Made by a program: the position numbers and the translations under genes. From JBICHN01 sp043101845 (GTDB taxonomy: Bacteria > Planctomycetota > Phycisphaerae > Phycisphaerales > UBA5793): a stretch of 64,000 nt of DNA. A model generated the notes under the pieces. It saw only the letters and a program-made list of their open reading frames with translations, made no database searches and was not told the DNA's origin. Positions 25,909 through 36,056 of this stretch are shown here, in pieces; position 1 is the stretch's first letter; the number at the start of each line of letters is the position of its first letter. The DNA lies in assembly GCA_043101845.1 (NCBI GenBank), contig JBICHN010000002.1, positions 744,001-808,000 of the forward strand. The letters are read 5' to 3'.

Positions 25909-27230
25909 TGTCGCCGGGCTGAATCGCCTGCCCCGGGCGGCCGGCCGATTTCCTGCACGGCGTCCTGTAGACTTCGCCACTCATCAGATCCTTCGTACTC
26001 ATCTCGCGCCGACTCGACGAGTCGCCGCGTTTCCGCGTCAACGACCTCGCGCAACTCCGGCGAACCATTGCCCGCGGCGATTCGCTTCATCGCGTTGAGC
26101 AGCGCCATGGTCACCATGTAGTTCCCGTTCGCGTTCCGCCGAATCTGGCCGAACGACTCATCGAAGAGCACCGAGTACGAGTAAGGACGATGGACGAGAC
26201 GCACCGTCGCCGATTCGTCGTAACGCACGACGGGCGGCAGGTCGCGGTAAGCAAGGTGAGCGAAGCCTCGACTCAGCTGATCGACGCAGTTGATCGCGGT
26301 GTACGGATCGTTGACTCCCGGCGACAGCGCCCGGACGGCGATCTCGACGAGTTGATCGATCGCGTATCCCGGGTCCTGGGTGGCCGTGCGCTCGGCGCCG
26401 ATCACGATTTGCTCTCGGAATTCATGGATGAACTGCTCCGTGAATTCGTTCGGCGCCGGACCGACCCAGGCGAGCGGCAACCCGGGGAACACGAACGATC
26501 CCGGGCGGATGCAGAGTCGTACGACCACTCCGTGTGCGCGGGCGAGTTCGATCATGCCCCATTCCGCGATCCCCTGCACATACCCGGACGACCCGGACGA
26601 AATCGCCCGCGCCCGTTCCTCGAAATCCTTCGGCAGCGTGACCTCGATGCGAGCCTCCGGCTCCGGACAACATGCGTCGATCGAGGCGATCATGTCATCG
26701 GCGACATCCTGGATGACCCGCGGCGCCTGCAGGAAGACGGCGACTTGGTGAATGAAGTAAATCAGCACGGCGAACGCCGCGACGCCGATCGCGACTCCCA
26801 TGAGAACCGTGATCGGAGTTGGCACATGCAGTTCGGTCTCGCTCGGGAGTCGCAGCAGCGCGATGAGGCAGTAGATGAAGCTGCCGAAGAACGCGCCGAG
26901 TGACCATTGCGTCCACCCCTGACGCATGAAGTTGCGAATGAGGCGGGGGCCGAACTGCTGTGAGGCCATCGTGAGCGCGACCATCGTGATCGAGAACACG
27001 ACGCCGGCGACCGATATGGCCGACGCCGCGATCGTCGCGAGCGCCCCTCGCACCGCCGCCGGGCTCGCCGATTTGACCCAGTCGGTCATCGGGAGCGCAT
27101 CGGTCTCGACCCGCTCGTCGACCCATCCGGCCGCGAACACGAGGCCGAACGCGGCGAGCGACATCAGCGTGGGCACGAACCAGTAGCTGGAACGGATGTC
27201 CTCCCACAATCGTCGCAGTCGCACGCGCAT
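25905..27230 (-). CDS. DUF2254 family membrane protein
   Basis: 441 residues with four transmembrane spans in the first half (about 18-36, 62-88, 108-128 and 140-165), as usual for DUF2254. The family run ISVAGVVFSITMVALTMASQQFGPRL is intact, and the soluble C-terminal half contains the conserved GYVQGI and ALSPGVNDPYTAINC segments. The function of the family is unknown. The start at 27230 agrees with the family N-terminus (MRVRLRRLWEDIRSSYWFVPT). It is divergent from the oxidoreductase gene and overlaps the end of topoisomerase IB by four bases. Confidence 0.9.
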   Translation of the reverse strand: MRVRLRRLWEDIRSSYWFVPTLMSLAAFGLVFAAGWVDERVETDALPMTDWVKSASPAAVRGALATIAASAISVAGVVFSITMVALTMASQQFGPRLIRNFMRQGWTQWSLGAFFGSFIYCLIALLRLPSETELHVPTPITVLMGVAIGVAAFAVLIYFIHQVAVFLQAPRVIQDVADDMIASIDACCPEPEARIEVTLPKDFEERARAISSGSSGYVQGIAEWGMIELARAHGVVVRLCIRPGSFVFPGLPLAWVGPAPNEFTEQFIHEFREQIVIGAERTATQDPGYAIDQLVEIAVRALSPGVNDPYTAINCVDQLSRGFAHLAYRDLPPVVRYDESATVRLVHRPYSYSVLFDESFGQIRRNANGNYMVTMALLNAMKRIAAGNGSPELREVVDAETRRLVESARDEYEGSDEWRSLQDAVQEIGRPPGAGDSARRH

Positions 27231-27363
27231 ACACGAGGTCTTTCGAGACGGGCGTCGGAGTCGCTCGCGATTCTAGTCGGAGGTGCGCGAGCGGCGCCCG
27301 GTGTTCGGATCGGGGTCGGTGCCGTACACTGTCGCCCGCACGAACTCAGACGGAGTCGCTCGC

Positions 27364-28560
27364 ATGGCCAGACCGCTCAATATCGCGCTCATCGGGACGA
27401 AGTTCATGGGTCGCGCGCATTCGAACGCGTGGCTCAAGGTCAATCGATTCTTCGCGGAGACGCCCCGAGAGGCGCACATGCACACCGTGTGCGGACGCGA
27501 TGCGAACGAGACGCCGAAGTTCGCCGAGCAGTGGGGCTGGGCCCAGTCGTCGACCGACTGGAAATCGGTGGTGCGCGACGACGAGATCGATCTCGTCGAT
27601 ATCGGCACTCCGAACGACCTCCACGCGGAGCAGGCGATCGCGGCGCTTGAAGCGGGCAAACATGTCGCCTGCGAGAAGCCGCTCGCGGGCTCAATCGATG
27701 ATGCGCGCCAGATGCTCGCCGCGGCGAAGAAAGCGAAGAAATCGAGGACTTTCGTCTGGTACAACTATCGACGATGTCCCGCGGTCGCGCTCGCGCACCA
27801 ACTCGTGAAAGCGGGAAGGCTCGGGCGTCTCTACCATGTCCGCGCCGCCTACCTGCAGGAGTGGGGCGGGCCGGATACGCCACTGCTCTGGCGCTTCCGC
27901 GGAAAGGTCGCCGGGTCCGGGGCGCACGGCGATCTCAATGCACACATCATCGATATGGCGCGCTTCATCACCGGGGACGAAGTGAGCGAAGTCGTCGGCG
28001 CCATCGAGGAGACCTTCATCAAGCAGCGCTTCATTCCCGACGAGGGGGGCGCCGAGATCAAGGGGTCGTCGGCGAAGCGTCGGGGAAAGCGCCGCATGGG
28101 CCGTTCGACCGTCGACGACGCGGTGCTCTTCCTCGCTCGATTCAAGAAGGGCGCCGTGGCCTCCTTCGAGGCGACCCGGCTCGCGACGGGCAACAAGAAC
28201 CGCAACGAAATCGAGATCAACGGGGAGAAGGGCGCCATTCGCTTCAACTTCGAGCGGATGAACGAACTCGAATTCTACGACGCGACGACCGATGCGAAGA
28301 CGCGCGGCTGGACGACCATCATGTGTACCGATGGCGCTGAGCATCCCTACTGCCACGCGTGGTGGCCGGATGCGCACATCATCGGGTACGAACACGGATT
28401 CATCAATCAGGCCGCCGACATCCTGCGAACGCTCAGTGGCCGCAAGCCCGAGGTTCCGTTGCCCGACTTCGCCGACGCGTTCAAGACGCAGCTCGTGCTC
28501 GAGGCGGCGATCATATCGGCGCGCGAGCGGCGACCCGTCAAGATCAAGGAACTCGCCTAG
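27364..28560 (+). CDS. Gfo/Idh/MocA family oxidoreductase
   Basis: 398 residues. The Rossmann start is IALIGTKFMGRAHSNAW (about 6-22), the variant seen in the sugar-dehydrogenase group that binds NAD(P) with a GTKFMGR loop. VDIGTPNDLHAEQAI and the ACEKPLAG motif with the catalytic lysine (near 104) follow. The C-terminal domain carries SGAHGDLNAHIIDMARFI, whose aspartate and histidines line the substrate site. A 30-residue basic insertion (KGSSAKRRGKRRMGRS) sits in the sheet domain. Substrate is probably a sugar or cyclitol but cannot be named. GGAG stands nine bases before the ATG. Confidence 0.9.
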   Translation: MARPLNIALIGTKFMGRAHSNAWLKVNRFFAETPREAHMHTVCGRDANETPKFAEQWGWAQSSTDWKSVVRDDEIDLVDIGTPNDLHAEQAIAALEAGKHVACEKPLAGSIDDARQMLAAAKKAKKSRTFVWYNYRRCPAVALAHQLVKAGRLGRLYHVRAAYLQEWGGPDTPLLWRFRGKVAGSGAHGDLNAHIIDMARFITGDEVSEVVGAIEETFIKQRFIPDEGGAEIKGSSAKRRGKRRMGRSTVDDAVLFLARFKKGAVASFEATRLATGNKNRNEIEINGEKGAIRFNFERMNELEFYDATTDAKTRGWTTIMCTDGAEHPYCHAWWPDAHIIGYEHGFINQAADILRTLSGRKPEVPLPDFADAFKTQLVLEAAIISARERRPVKIKELA

Positions 28561-28576
28561 CCGTCGTCAACTCGGA

Positions 28577-28954
28577 TCACCCACCGAACTCGCAGAGGTA
28601 GAGGTCGTTGCCGTCCGGGTCGTCGAAGTAGACGGTCCGAACGGGGCCATCATCGACGATGTCGCCCCGGAAGCGCACGCCGCGACGCTTGAGCTCCTGT
28701 ACAACTTCGTCGATCGACCGCGAGACGGTGAAGCCGACCTGAATGGAGCCGCTTGAACCTGGTTTCGGGCTGTGCTCGCTCGCGATGTGCAGACCAACAT
28801 GCATTCCTCCCCCCGCGTCGATCATCGCGAACTCGCCACCGCCCTGGTAGAGAAGCGACAGCCCGAGCGTCTGCTCGTAGAACTCGATCGCTTTGGCGAG
28901 ATCGGACACATACACCGTCGGCCCGCCGCCGCATACGCCCGGTTTTTCCGCCAT
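28577..28954 (-). CDS. VOC (glyoxalase/bleomycin resistance) family protein
   Basis: 125 residues forming two beta-alpha-beta-beta-beta modules. The first has PTVYVSDLAKAIEFYEQTLGL, the second QVGFTVSRSIDEVVQEL and ends VYFDDPDGNDLYLCEF, the classic VOC tail with its metal-binding glutamate. Histidine 52 in GMHVGLHIAS may be another ligand. Members act as glyoxalases, dioxygenases or resistance proteins; nothing here chooses among them. It is convergent with the oxidoreductase gene at 16 bases distance and follows the dipeptidase gene by 32 bases, so it may be co-transcribed with it. Confidence 0.85.
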   Translation of the reverse strand: MAEKPGVCGGGPTVYVSDLAKAIEFYEQTLGLSLLYQGGGEFAMIDAGGGMHVGLHIASEHSPKPGSSGSIQVGFTVSRSIDEVVQELKRRGVRFRGDIVDDGPVRTVYFDDPDGNDLYLCEFGG

Positions 28955-28986
28955 CGCGCGTCTCCCTCGTGGTGCAGTCGGCGAAC

Positions 28987-30318
28987 CTATCGAACCGCCG
29001 ATTCTTCCGTGGTCGCGTCGCTTCCGTCGAGTTCTTCGATAAGCGCATCCGACGCGGGACGCTCCTCCTGCAGTCGCGCCGCGACCGCTTCGGCGTCCCG
29101 CATGACCCGAAGAACATTCAGCCCGATGATCTTCTTCACATCCTCATCGCTGTATCCCCGCTCGAACAGTTCGACGAGAAGATTCGGGTAGGTCGAGACA
29201 TCTTCGAGGCCGATCGGACCGGGCGGCATCCCGTCGTAGTCCGATCCGATGCCGATGTGATCAACGCCCGCGATCGCCCGGACATGGTCAATATGGTCCG
29301 CGACCTGTTCGAGCGTCGGGCGAGGTCGCGGGTTCGCCTGCCGCCAGGCCTCGAGCTCATCCTGAATTTTCGCCTGATCATCGGGGTCGGGGTACTTCTC
29401 GCGCAGGCGTCGTTCCTCTTCGCGCTCGTCCTCCATGTTCTGACGCATTGGCTCGGAGACATACCAGGGGAAGAAGGTGATCATGACGACTCCGCCATTC
29501 TCCGGCATCCGCTCGAGCACCTCATCCGGAACATTGCGCGGATGTCGGCACACTTCGTACGCCGAGGAGTGCGAGAAGATGACGGGCGCTTCCGTGACAT
29601 CGAGCGCGTCGTGCATCGTGTCCACGGAGACATGAGAGAGGTCGACGAGCATGCCGAGTCGATTCATCTCGCGCACGACTTCTTCGCCGAATCGAGTCAG
29701 TCCGCCGTGACGCGGGTCATCGGTCGCCGAATCGGCCCAGAGCGTACTTTTGCTGTGGGTCAGCGTCATATAGCGGGCGCCCGCGGTGTAGAGCATGCGG
29801 AGCGCTGCGAGTGAATTCTCGATCGAATGACCACCCTCCATGCCCATCATCGACGCGATGCGGCCGTCGCGATGGATGCGCTCGACATCGTCCGCGGTGT
29901 ACGCGATCTCGAGATCACCGGGGTACGCCGCGGCGAGTCGATGGACGACATCGATCTGCTCGAGCACCGTCTTCACATCGCCCGGCTGCCCGCCGGTGAG
30001 GCTGATCGGAATATAGACGCTCCAGAACTGGCCCCCGACCCCGCCCTGGCGCAGTCGCGGAATATCGGTGTGCGTGGGTCGCTCGAGTTGGGTGAGGTCC
30101 GACGCGAGGTCGAGTTGATCGACATGGTTCTGAACCCGTTGACGATACTGCCACGGAATGTCGTTGTGCCCGTCGATGAGCGGAACCTGTCGGAGCAGAC
30201 GAATCGCTCGGAGATACGCCTGCGGATTCTCCTTCTGCCGTTCGACCTGCGCCGCGGCGGGCGGCGCGATGAGCAGACAGATGATCAGAGCGATTCCGGC
30301 GCGATGCATGAGCGACAT
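28987..30318 (-). CDS. Exported membrane dipeptidase (peptidase M19)
   Basis: 443 residues with a signal peptide (about 1-23, ending PPAAAQ). The M19 renal-dipeptidase fold is shown by VPLIDGHNDIPW near 45-56 (first zinc ligands H and D), GMEGGHSIENSL near 158-169 (bridging glutamate), LVDLSHVSVDTM, FSHSSAYEVCRHPRNVPDEVL and IGIGSDYDG. All metal-site residues are present. The enzyme would cleave dipeptides, possibly with D-residues, outside the cytoplasm. It is followed at 32 bases by the VOC gene. A GAGGGAAG site precedes the ATG at 30318. Confidence 0.92.
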   Translation of the reverse strand: MSLMHRAGIALIICLLIAPPAAAQVERQKENPQAYLRAIRLLRQVPLIDGHNDIPWQYRQRVQNHVDQLDLASDLTQLERPTHTDIPRLRQGGVGGQFWSVYIPISLTGGQPGDVKTVLEQIDVVHRLAAAYPGDLEIAYTADDVERIHRDGRIASMMGMEGGHSIENSLAALRMLYTAGARYMTLTHSKSTLWADSATDDPRHGGLTRFGEEVVREMNRLGMLVDLSHVSVDTMHDALDVTEAPVIFSHSSAYEVCRHPRNVPDEVLERMPENGGVVMITFFPWYVSEPMRQNMEDEREEERRLREKYPDPDDQAKIQDELEAWRQANPRPRPTLEQVADHIDHVRAIAGVDHIGIGSDYDGMPPGPIGLEDVSTYPNLLVELFERGYSDEDVKKIIGLNVLRVMRDAEAVAARLQEERPASDALIEELDGSDATTEESAVR

Positions 30319-30395
30319 GGGCGACTCTTCCCTCGTAATCCACGGATGAATTGATGGTATAGCGTAACGAATTCAGACGAGCGGGGAAGACGCGG

Positions 30396-33300
30396 TCACG
30401 GTTGTCGCAGGGCCGCCCGCCATTGTTTCTCAAGTCGCGGCTCCGAAACCGGCGTCACGGTTCCCAGATCCTGCGCGAAGAGCGATACGCGATACTCCTC
30501 GACCATCCAGCGATACCGGTCGAACTCGGCGCTGACCGACTGTTCGGACAGGCGTCGCTCGAGTTCCGCTCGCATTCGAACGAAATGCGTTCGAATCGTC
30601 GCCGTGAGTTCCCGGTCGCGTTCCAGCCGCCCGCCTTCGAGTTTCTCGAGCCGGCGGACGATCGCCGTCAGGTAGCGGGGATACTGCTGCAGCCAGGGAA
30701 ACGGCGTGCGCGACATGAACCGCTCCATCATGAGCAGTCCGAGCTGCTCATCGATGTCGTCGATCGCGAACTGGGCCGACGGTCCCGGGAGCCCTTCGAC
30801 CCGCCGATCGACTTGTTGAAAGAGCGAGAGGATCTGGTGCGCCAGTCGACTCATCTCGATCGCCGCATCTCCGATGCGCGACCACCCTTCGTTCAGTCGA
30901 GTCTGAAACCCCTCGCGGTCGCGAATGGACCAACCGTCCTCCGACTCCGGAAAAAAGGCGCGTTCGGCGACGAGATCGACGAGTTCGCCCCGGAGTTCTT
31001 TCGCGTCACCGAGGATGGAGAAGAGGAGCTTGAGTTCGTTGAGCCGGGGAAGATGATCGATCTGGTAGACGATCTCGTCCCTGGTCTGCAGCGTCAGCAG
31101 GCGCCGGAGGCCGAAGTGATACGACTGGCGCGCGGCGTGCTCTGAATCGAGCATCCGCAATTCGACCGACGATCCGCGGTCGATGAGCGTGGGAAAGCCG
31201 ACGAGCCGTATACCGGCGCGGGAAAAGTCTTCGCGCTCGGGCAACGCGTCCAAATCCCAGTCAGTCAGGTTTGACCGCTGATACTCGCGCGGCGCCGCGT
31301 CCTTCATTCCGTCGTGCAGACGCGGGCCGAGTGTCCGGCGGACCTCGGCGAGATCGCGCCCGCTCGCGAGCGTCTTCCCCTTCGAATCCACGACGCGCAC
31401 GCGGAGCCGGAGGTGCTCCGGAATCGCTTCCGGGCGCCATGCGTCGCGCGGCACGGTGACGCCGTTGAGGCGCTTCAGTGTCGAGGCGAGTTGATCGAGC
31501 AGCGAATCATCTCCGACCGGGGGAAGCGCCGCCGCGGCCCGTTGGGCGAACTCGCGCGCCGGCAGAAATGAAGTGCGGAGCTGCTTCGGCAATGATCGAA
31601 TGAGCGCCTCGATCTTTTCGGGAAGCATTCCGGGAACGAGCCAGGCGAGCCGCTCGGGTGTGAGTTGCCCCACGGCCTCGAGGGGAACCGTCACCGTGAC
31701 CCCGTCGTGCGCCGACCCGGGCTCGAGTTGATAGTCGACCGGAAGCACGACCTGCCCCGTTTGGATCGCATCGGGGAAGAGGTCGGGTGAAACTTCCTCG
31801 CCACGCAGCAGGTCTTCGCGCGCCATGAACAGGAGTCGCGAATCCGCCCGCTCCGCCGTCCGTCGCCACTTCTCGAAGGTCGCCAGGCTGTAGACGGAAT
31901 CAGGCAGGCGCGAATCAAAGAACTGGTACCGTTCCTCGAACGACGCAAGCAGATCGCGGCGGCGGGCCTTCGCTTCGAGCCGCTCGATCTCGTCGACGAG
32001 CGCTCGATTGTGCTTCATGAACGGCGCCGCGCAGCGCATGTCGCCCTCGACGAGTCCGTGATGAATGAACATCGTCCGGGATCGCTCCGGATCGATCGGC
32101 CCGAAATGAACGGTTCGTCGCGCGACGATCTCGAGCCCGCCGAGCGAGACTTTCTCATCCGCCAGGACGCGGCCCGAGTTCGGATCCCAACGCTCATTCG
32201 AATGGGATCGAGTGACGAGCGCGGCGCCGACGCGCTCGATCCATTCGGGCTGTACCTGCGCGACGGCGCGGGCATAGAGCTTCGTCGTCTCGACGAGCTC
32301 CGCGGCGACGACCCACTTCGGTGGCTTTCGGAAGAGGCCCGAGCCCGGGAAGATGTAGAACCGTCGACCGCCCACCCCCTCGAACTCGTGCGCATCGTCG
32401 CGCCGACCGATGTTGGTAATGAAGCCCGCGAGAATCGCCCGGTGCAGCGCGTCGTACTCCGCCGGCTCGGTGTTCAATGAGAGCTTTCGTTCGGCCGCCA
32501 TCGCCTTGAGTTGCCGCCGAACATCGATCCACTCACGCACCCGCATGTACGACAGGAAGTTCGCCTTGAGCATCTTCCGGTACCGCGAGCCGGAGAGTTC
32601 GACTTTGTGCTCGTGGACGAATTCCCAGAGCTTGATCCATGCGACGAAGTCCGATCGCTCATCGTGAAACCGCGCGTGCGCCTCATCGGCGGCGTCCCGC
32701 TTGTCCGCCGGCCGGTCACGCGGATCCTGCACGGTCAGCGCGGCGGCGAGAATGAGCCCTTCGCGCAGGCAATGCTCATCACTCGACGCGAGCAGAATCC
32801 GCGCGAGCCGGGGATCGATCGGCCATCGCGCGAGATCCCGCCCGATTGCCGTGAGCCGCCGGCGGTCATCCATCGCGCCAAGTTCGTGCAGGGTGTCGTA
32901 CCCCTCGCGCACGGCGGCGCGGCGTGGCGGATCGAGAAACGGGAAGTCATCGATGTGACCGAGCTCAAGCGACTCCATCTGGAGGATGACGCTGGCGAGA
33001 TTCGTCCGCACGATCTCCGGCGGGGTGAACGCCTCGCGCTTGGCGAAATCCGCTTCGCTGAAGAGTCGAATGCACACGCCCGGCCCCAGGCGGCCGCACC
33101 GACCCTTCCGCTGCTCCGCCGAGGCCTGCGAGATCGCTTCCACCGGCAGCCGCTGGACTCTGCTTCGGGCGCTGTAGCGACTGATGCGCGCGAGCCCGGA
33201 GTCGATGACATACCGGATCCCGGGAACGGTGAGCGAGGTCTCGGCGACATTCGTCGCGAGCACCACGCGTCGCCCGCTGTGCGGTTTGAACACCTTCTGC

Positions 33301-34340
33301 TGTTCGGCCGTCGAAAGTCGCGCGTAGAGCGGCAGGATCTCGAGTCCGGGTTCGGCCCGGCGCCGCAGCGCCGTCGCCGCGAGTCGAATCTCGCGCTCCC
33401 CCGGCAGGAACACGAGAATGTCACCCGGGCCTTCGCGCGAGAGCTCCTCGACGGCCCGCACGATCCCGCCGTTGAGATCATCGTCATCCGGGTCATCGCG
33501 GTCGGCGTCCGCCAGCGGTCGATAGCGGGTCTCGACCGGATAGGTACGGCCGGAGACTTCGACGATCGGCGCGTCATTGAAATGCGCGCTGAACTGCTGA
33601 GGATCGATCGTCGCCGAGGTGATAATGAGCTTGAGGTCGGGCCGGCGGGGAAGAAGCTTCTTCACATAGCCGAGCAGGAAGTCGATGTTGAGGCTTCGCT
33701 CATGCGCTTCATCAATGATGAGCGTGTCGTACTGAAGCAGGCGACGGTCGTGCTGGGTCTCCGCGAGGAGCATGCCGTCGGTCATGAGCTTGACGAAGGT
33801 CCGGTCCGAAGTCTGGTCGCCAAAGCGCACCTTGAACCCGACTTCGCGGCCGAGCGCGACTCCGAGTTCCTCGGCGATACGGGCCGACACGGTGCGCGCC
33901 GCCACGCGACGGGGCTGCGTGTGGCCGATCATGCCCCGCACACCCCGGCCAAGTTCGAGGCAGATCTTCGGGAGCTGTGTCGTCTTACCCGATCCGGTCT
34001 CGCCGCACACGACGACGACCTGATGGTCGCGAATCGCCGCGGCGATCTCGTCCCGCCGCTCAACGACGGGGAGATCAAGGTCCCAGTTCGGCCGGGGCCG
34101 GTCGCGTTCCCGTCCCGCGGCCCGGTCAATTGATTTCGCGAGTTCGTGCTCGAGTCGCGCGGCGCCGCGATCGATCGGCTCGCCCCGCGACCGGCGTCGC
34201 TGGAGCGACCGCCAGCGTCTCTCGAACGCGGCCCGATCGGCGATCATGGCCTTCGCGAACCGACCGCGCAGGCGGTCGAAGTTCCCGTCGGGGGCAGCGT
34301 GCTCGCTCGAATTCGGACTGGATGAAGGGCTCCCGGCCAT
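30396..34340 (-). CDS. hrpA: ATP-dependent RNA helicase HrpA
   Basis: 1314 residues, the usual HrpA length. Walker A is CGETGSGKT at 112-120 and the DEAH box DEAHERS at 210-216. SATIDPQQFSAHFN (motif III), FLPGEREIRLAA, ATNVAETSLTVPGIRYVIDSG (motif V) and QRKGRCGRLGPGVC (motif VI) follow. The ratchet/OB part and the long HrpA-specific C-terminal region (about 700-1314) complete it. In other bacteria HrpA resolves stalled ribosomes and processes mRNA. It is transcribed away from the coiled-coil gene at 34428 and precedes the dipeptidase gene on the same strand after 77 bases. Confidence 0.96.
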   Translation of the reverse strand: MAGSPSSSPNSSEHAAPDGNFDRLRGRFAKAMIADRAAFERRWRSLQRRRSRGEPIDRGAARLEHELAKSIDRAAGRERDRPRPNWDLDLPVVERRDEIAAAIRDHQVVVVCGETGSGKTTQLPKICLELGRGVRGMIGHTQPRRVAARTVSARIAEELGVALGREVGFKVRFGDQTSDRTFVKLMTDGMLLAETQHDRRLLQYDTLIIDEAHERSLNIDFLLGYVKKLLPRRPDLKLIITSATIDPQQFSAHFNDAPIVEVSGRTYPVETRYRPLADADRDDPDDDDLNGGIVRAVEELSREGPGDILVFLPGEREIRLAATALRRRAEPGLEILPLYARLSTAEQQKVFKPHSGRRVVLATNVAETSLTVPGIRYVIDSGLARISRYSARSRVQRLPVEAISQASAEQRKGRCGRLGPGVCIRLFSEADFAKREAFTPPEIVRTNLASVILQMESLELGHIDDFPFLDPPRRAAVREGYDTLHELGAMDDRRRLTAIGRDLARWPIDPRLARILLASSDEHCLREGLILAAALTVQDPRDRPADKRDAADEAHARFHDERSDFVAWIKLWEFVHEHKVELSGSRYRKMLKANFLSYMRVREWIDVRRQLKAMAAERKLSLNTEPAEYDALHRAILAGFITNIGRRDDAHEFEGVGGRRFYIFPGSGLFRKPPKWVVAAELVETTKLYARAVAQVQPEWIERVGAALVTRSHSNERWDPNSGRVLADEKVSLGGLEIVARRTVHFGPIDPERSRTMFIHHGLVEGDMRCAAPFMKHNRALVDEIERLEAKARRRDLLASFEERYQFFDSRLPDSVYSLATFEKWRRTAERADSRLLFMAREDLLRGEEVSPDLFPDAIQTGQVVLPVDYQLEPGSAHDGVTVTVPLEAVGQLTPERLAWLVPGMLPEKIEALIRSLPKQLRTSFLPAREFAQRAAAALPPVGDDSLLDQLASTLKRLNGVTVPRDAWRPEAIPEHLRLRVRVVDSKGKTLASGRDLAEVRRTLGPRLHDGMKDAAPREYQRSNLTDWDLDALPEREDFSRAGIRLVGFPTLIDRGSSVELRMLDSEHAARQSYHFGLRRLLTLQTRDEIVYQIDHLPRLNELKLLFSILGDAKELRGELVDLVAERAFFPESEDGWSIRDREGFQTRLNEGWSRIGDAAIEMSRLAHQILSLFQQVDRRVEGLPGPSAQFAIDDIDEQLGLLMMERFMSRTPFPWLQQYPRYLTAIVRRLEKLEGGRLERDRELTATIRTHFVRMRAELERRLSEQSVSAEFDRYRWMVEEYRVSLFAQDLGTVTPVSEPRLEKQWRAALRQP

Positions 34341-34427
34341 GGCGTCGAACGATACGCGGCCGGTCGCCGCATCATCTCCGGTACCATGCCGGTACGCTTG
34401 TCTGGAGTGAACTCAGGAGTGCTCGCG

Positions 34428-35027
34428 ATGACGCGTTCGAATCGATGGCCGACCGTGATTCCGCTCGCCATGCTGTTGATGCTCGGACTCGGCGCCTTTC
34501 GGCAGGACAGTCAGCCGACGCGGGTGGCGCCGCCGCAACCGTCGCCCGAAGTCGCGGCGCTCGAAGCGCGATTGACGAGTCTTGAAGAACTCGTCGCCGC
34601 GCTGCACGATCCGGTCGAGGTTCAGAAGCGCCCCGAAGGCGGGGATATCAATCGGCTCACCGCTCGACTCGAATCGTTCCAGTCGCGGCTGCGCGGCTCG
34701 ATCATCTCCGACCTTCGCCGCGATCTCGCGGCCGCCGAGAGCGACTCGAACCGGGACTGGCGTGATCTGGCGGATCGACTTCGCGAGATCGAGCGTGACC
34801 TCGATCGCATCGAAGTCTCGACCGGCGAGACTGACTTCCACCGTCTCATCCGTGATCTGTCGAACGATCAGTCACGCATGGCGCAGCGCCTCGATTCGCT
34901 CGAGCGCGACCTTCGCGATCGAGGAGTGTCGAACGAGGTGCGCGACATCGAACGGGAGCTGCGCTCGCTGCGATCGTCACTCGATTCACTGAGTGATCGG
35001 GTGCGGCGACTCGAACGCGATCCGTGA
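34428..35027 (+). CDS. Exported coiled-coil protein of unknown function
   Basis: 199 residues. A basic start and hydrophobic stretch (about 7-24) form a signal peptide or membrane anchor. From about 42 to the end the sequence is strongly charged with leucines at heptad spacing (RLESFQSRLRG, LREIERDLDRIEV, LDSLERDLRD, LRSLRSSLDSLSDRVRRLE), predicting a long coiled coil. No cysteines follow the leader. The ATG at 34428 is preferred to one at 34386 because AGGAG stands eight bases before it. It is divergent from hrpA and convergent with an exported module protein. I recognise no family. Confidence 0.68.
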   Translation: MTRSNRWPTVIPLAMLLMLGLGAFRQDSQPTRVAPPQPSPEVAALEARLTSLEELVAALHDPVEVQKRPEGGDINRLTARLESFQSRLRGSIISDLRRDLAAAESDSNRDWRDLADRLREIERDLDRIEVSTGETDFHRLIRDLSNDQSRMAQRLDSLERDLRDRGVSNEVRDIERELRSLRSSLDSLSDRVRRLERDP

Positions 35028-35045
35028 TTTGTCGTACCGGGTCGC

Positions 35046-35939
35046 TTACTGGAAGGTGAAGTTGACGAGATTGCTCGTCGTGCACCATCCCGTATCGACG
35101 GCCTGAAGAAGCAGCGGGCGACCGGCCGCACTCGATGGGACGAATGAGGTCACCGTCGCCGTGCCGTTCGCGTCCGCCGTGGCGCTCGCGCCGACCCGCG
35201 CGTTATCGATGTCGACGAACAGCCCGGAGCATCCCGGCACGGGCGTGGCGCCGGCGCGGACGCCGTAGCCGAAGAACACCCGAGCGCCCGCCTGCGCGTT
35301 GATCGCGGTCAAAGTATTGTTCTGTCCGGCGAGGCCCGGCGTCGGATTGAGCAGTTCGAGACTCCCGTCGTCATTCACCGTGATCGTGTCGACCACCACG
35401 AAGACGACATCAGTGTCCGCCGGTCCCACAATGACGCGGAAGAGATCGCAATCCGGTCCTTCCACCATAAGCAACTGGTGCTCGACCGTGAATCCGCCCG
35501 CCATCGTGACGGTGTCGGTCGTGACGAGTGTCGAACCGAGCCAGCCTTCGAGCGTGACCGTGCGCCCCGCGTTGCTCGAGCCGAAGCCGTAGAGCTCGAC
35601 GCTCGCGAAGTTCGCGATCGAATTCTGATGGAACTCGAACGATCCCATTCGAGTGAACGCCGCGGCCGGGCCCGGGGAGTAGCCGCCGAAGCCGAGCGCG
35701 TTTGGTGAAGTGAACCCGGGCAGGCCCGTGAGCGTGCCGTCAGCGCGTTCGGCGACGAAGTTGCTCGGAGGGGGGTCGAGTCGGTTGTTGTAATTCTGAA
35801 AGGTAATGCCCGCGTCGGTGAACGAACGGCCGATGAGTCCTTCGGGGAACGAATCGAATGTGGCGGTCTGACCGGCGACGCATGCGGCGATCGCCAACGC
35901 CGCAACGGCGGCGCTGACCGTGGGGATGATCCGAAACAT
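35046..35939 (-). CDS. Exported protein with PEP-CTERM-style domain and terminal cysteine module
   Basis: 297 residues. Signal peptide (about 1-25), then a beta-sandwich domain (about 26-185) starting ATFDSFPEGLIGRSFTDAGI, which resembles extracellular domains of PEP-CTERM-type proteins. The C-terminal module (about 200-297) has NPTPGLAGQNNTLTAINAQ, FFGYGVRAGATPVPGC, ADANGTATVTSFVP and a tail DTGWCTTSNLVNF. This last part is the longer planctomycete version of the module found in the 5.5-8 kb genes, with cysteines at the equivalent positions. GGAGAGGAG precedes the ATG. It shares orientation with the propeller gene upstream, 117 bases away. Function unknown. Confidence 0.75.
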   Translation of the reverse strand: MFRIIPTVSAAVAALAIAACVAGQTATFDSFPEGLIGRSFTDAGITFQNYNNRLDPPPSNFVAERADGTLTGLPGFTSPNALGFGGYSPGPAAAFTRMGSFEFHQNSIANFASVELYGFGSSNAGRTVTLEGWLGSTLVTTDTVTMAGGFTVEHQLLMVEGPDCDLFRVIVGPADTDVVFVVVDTITVNDDGSLELLNPTPGLAGQNNTLTAINAQAGARVFFGYGVRAGATPVPGCSGLFVDIDNARVGASATADANGTATVTSFVPSSAAGRPLLLQAVDTGWCTTSNLVNFTFQ

Positions 35940-36056
35940 GGGTGGCTCCTCTCCCGGAGAGTAAGTGCTGCGGCGCGCCCTCACGCCGCAGCACTCAATC
36001 TACCACCGGTTTCCGTCGGCGCATAGAGGTGACCCGCGAATCGTCGGGCGAAGCCG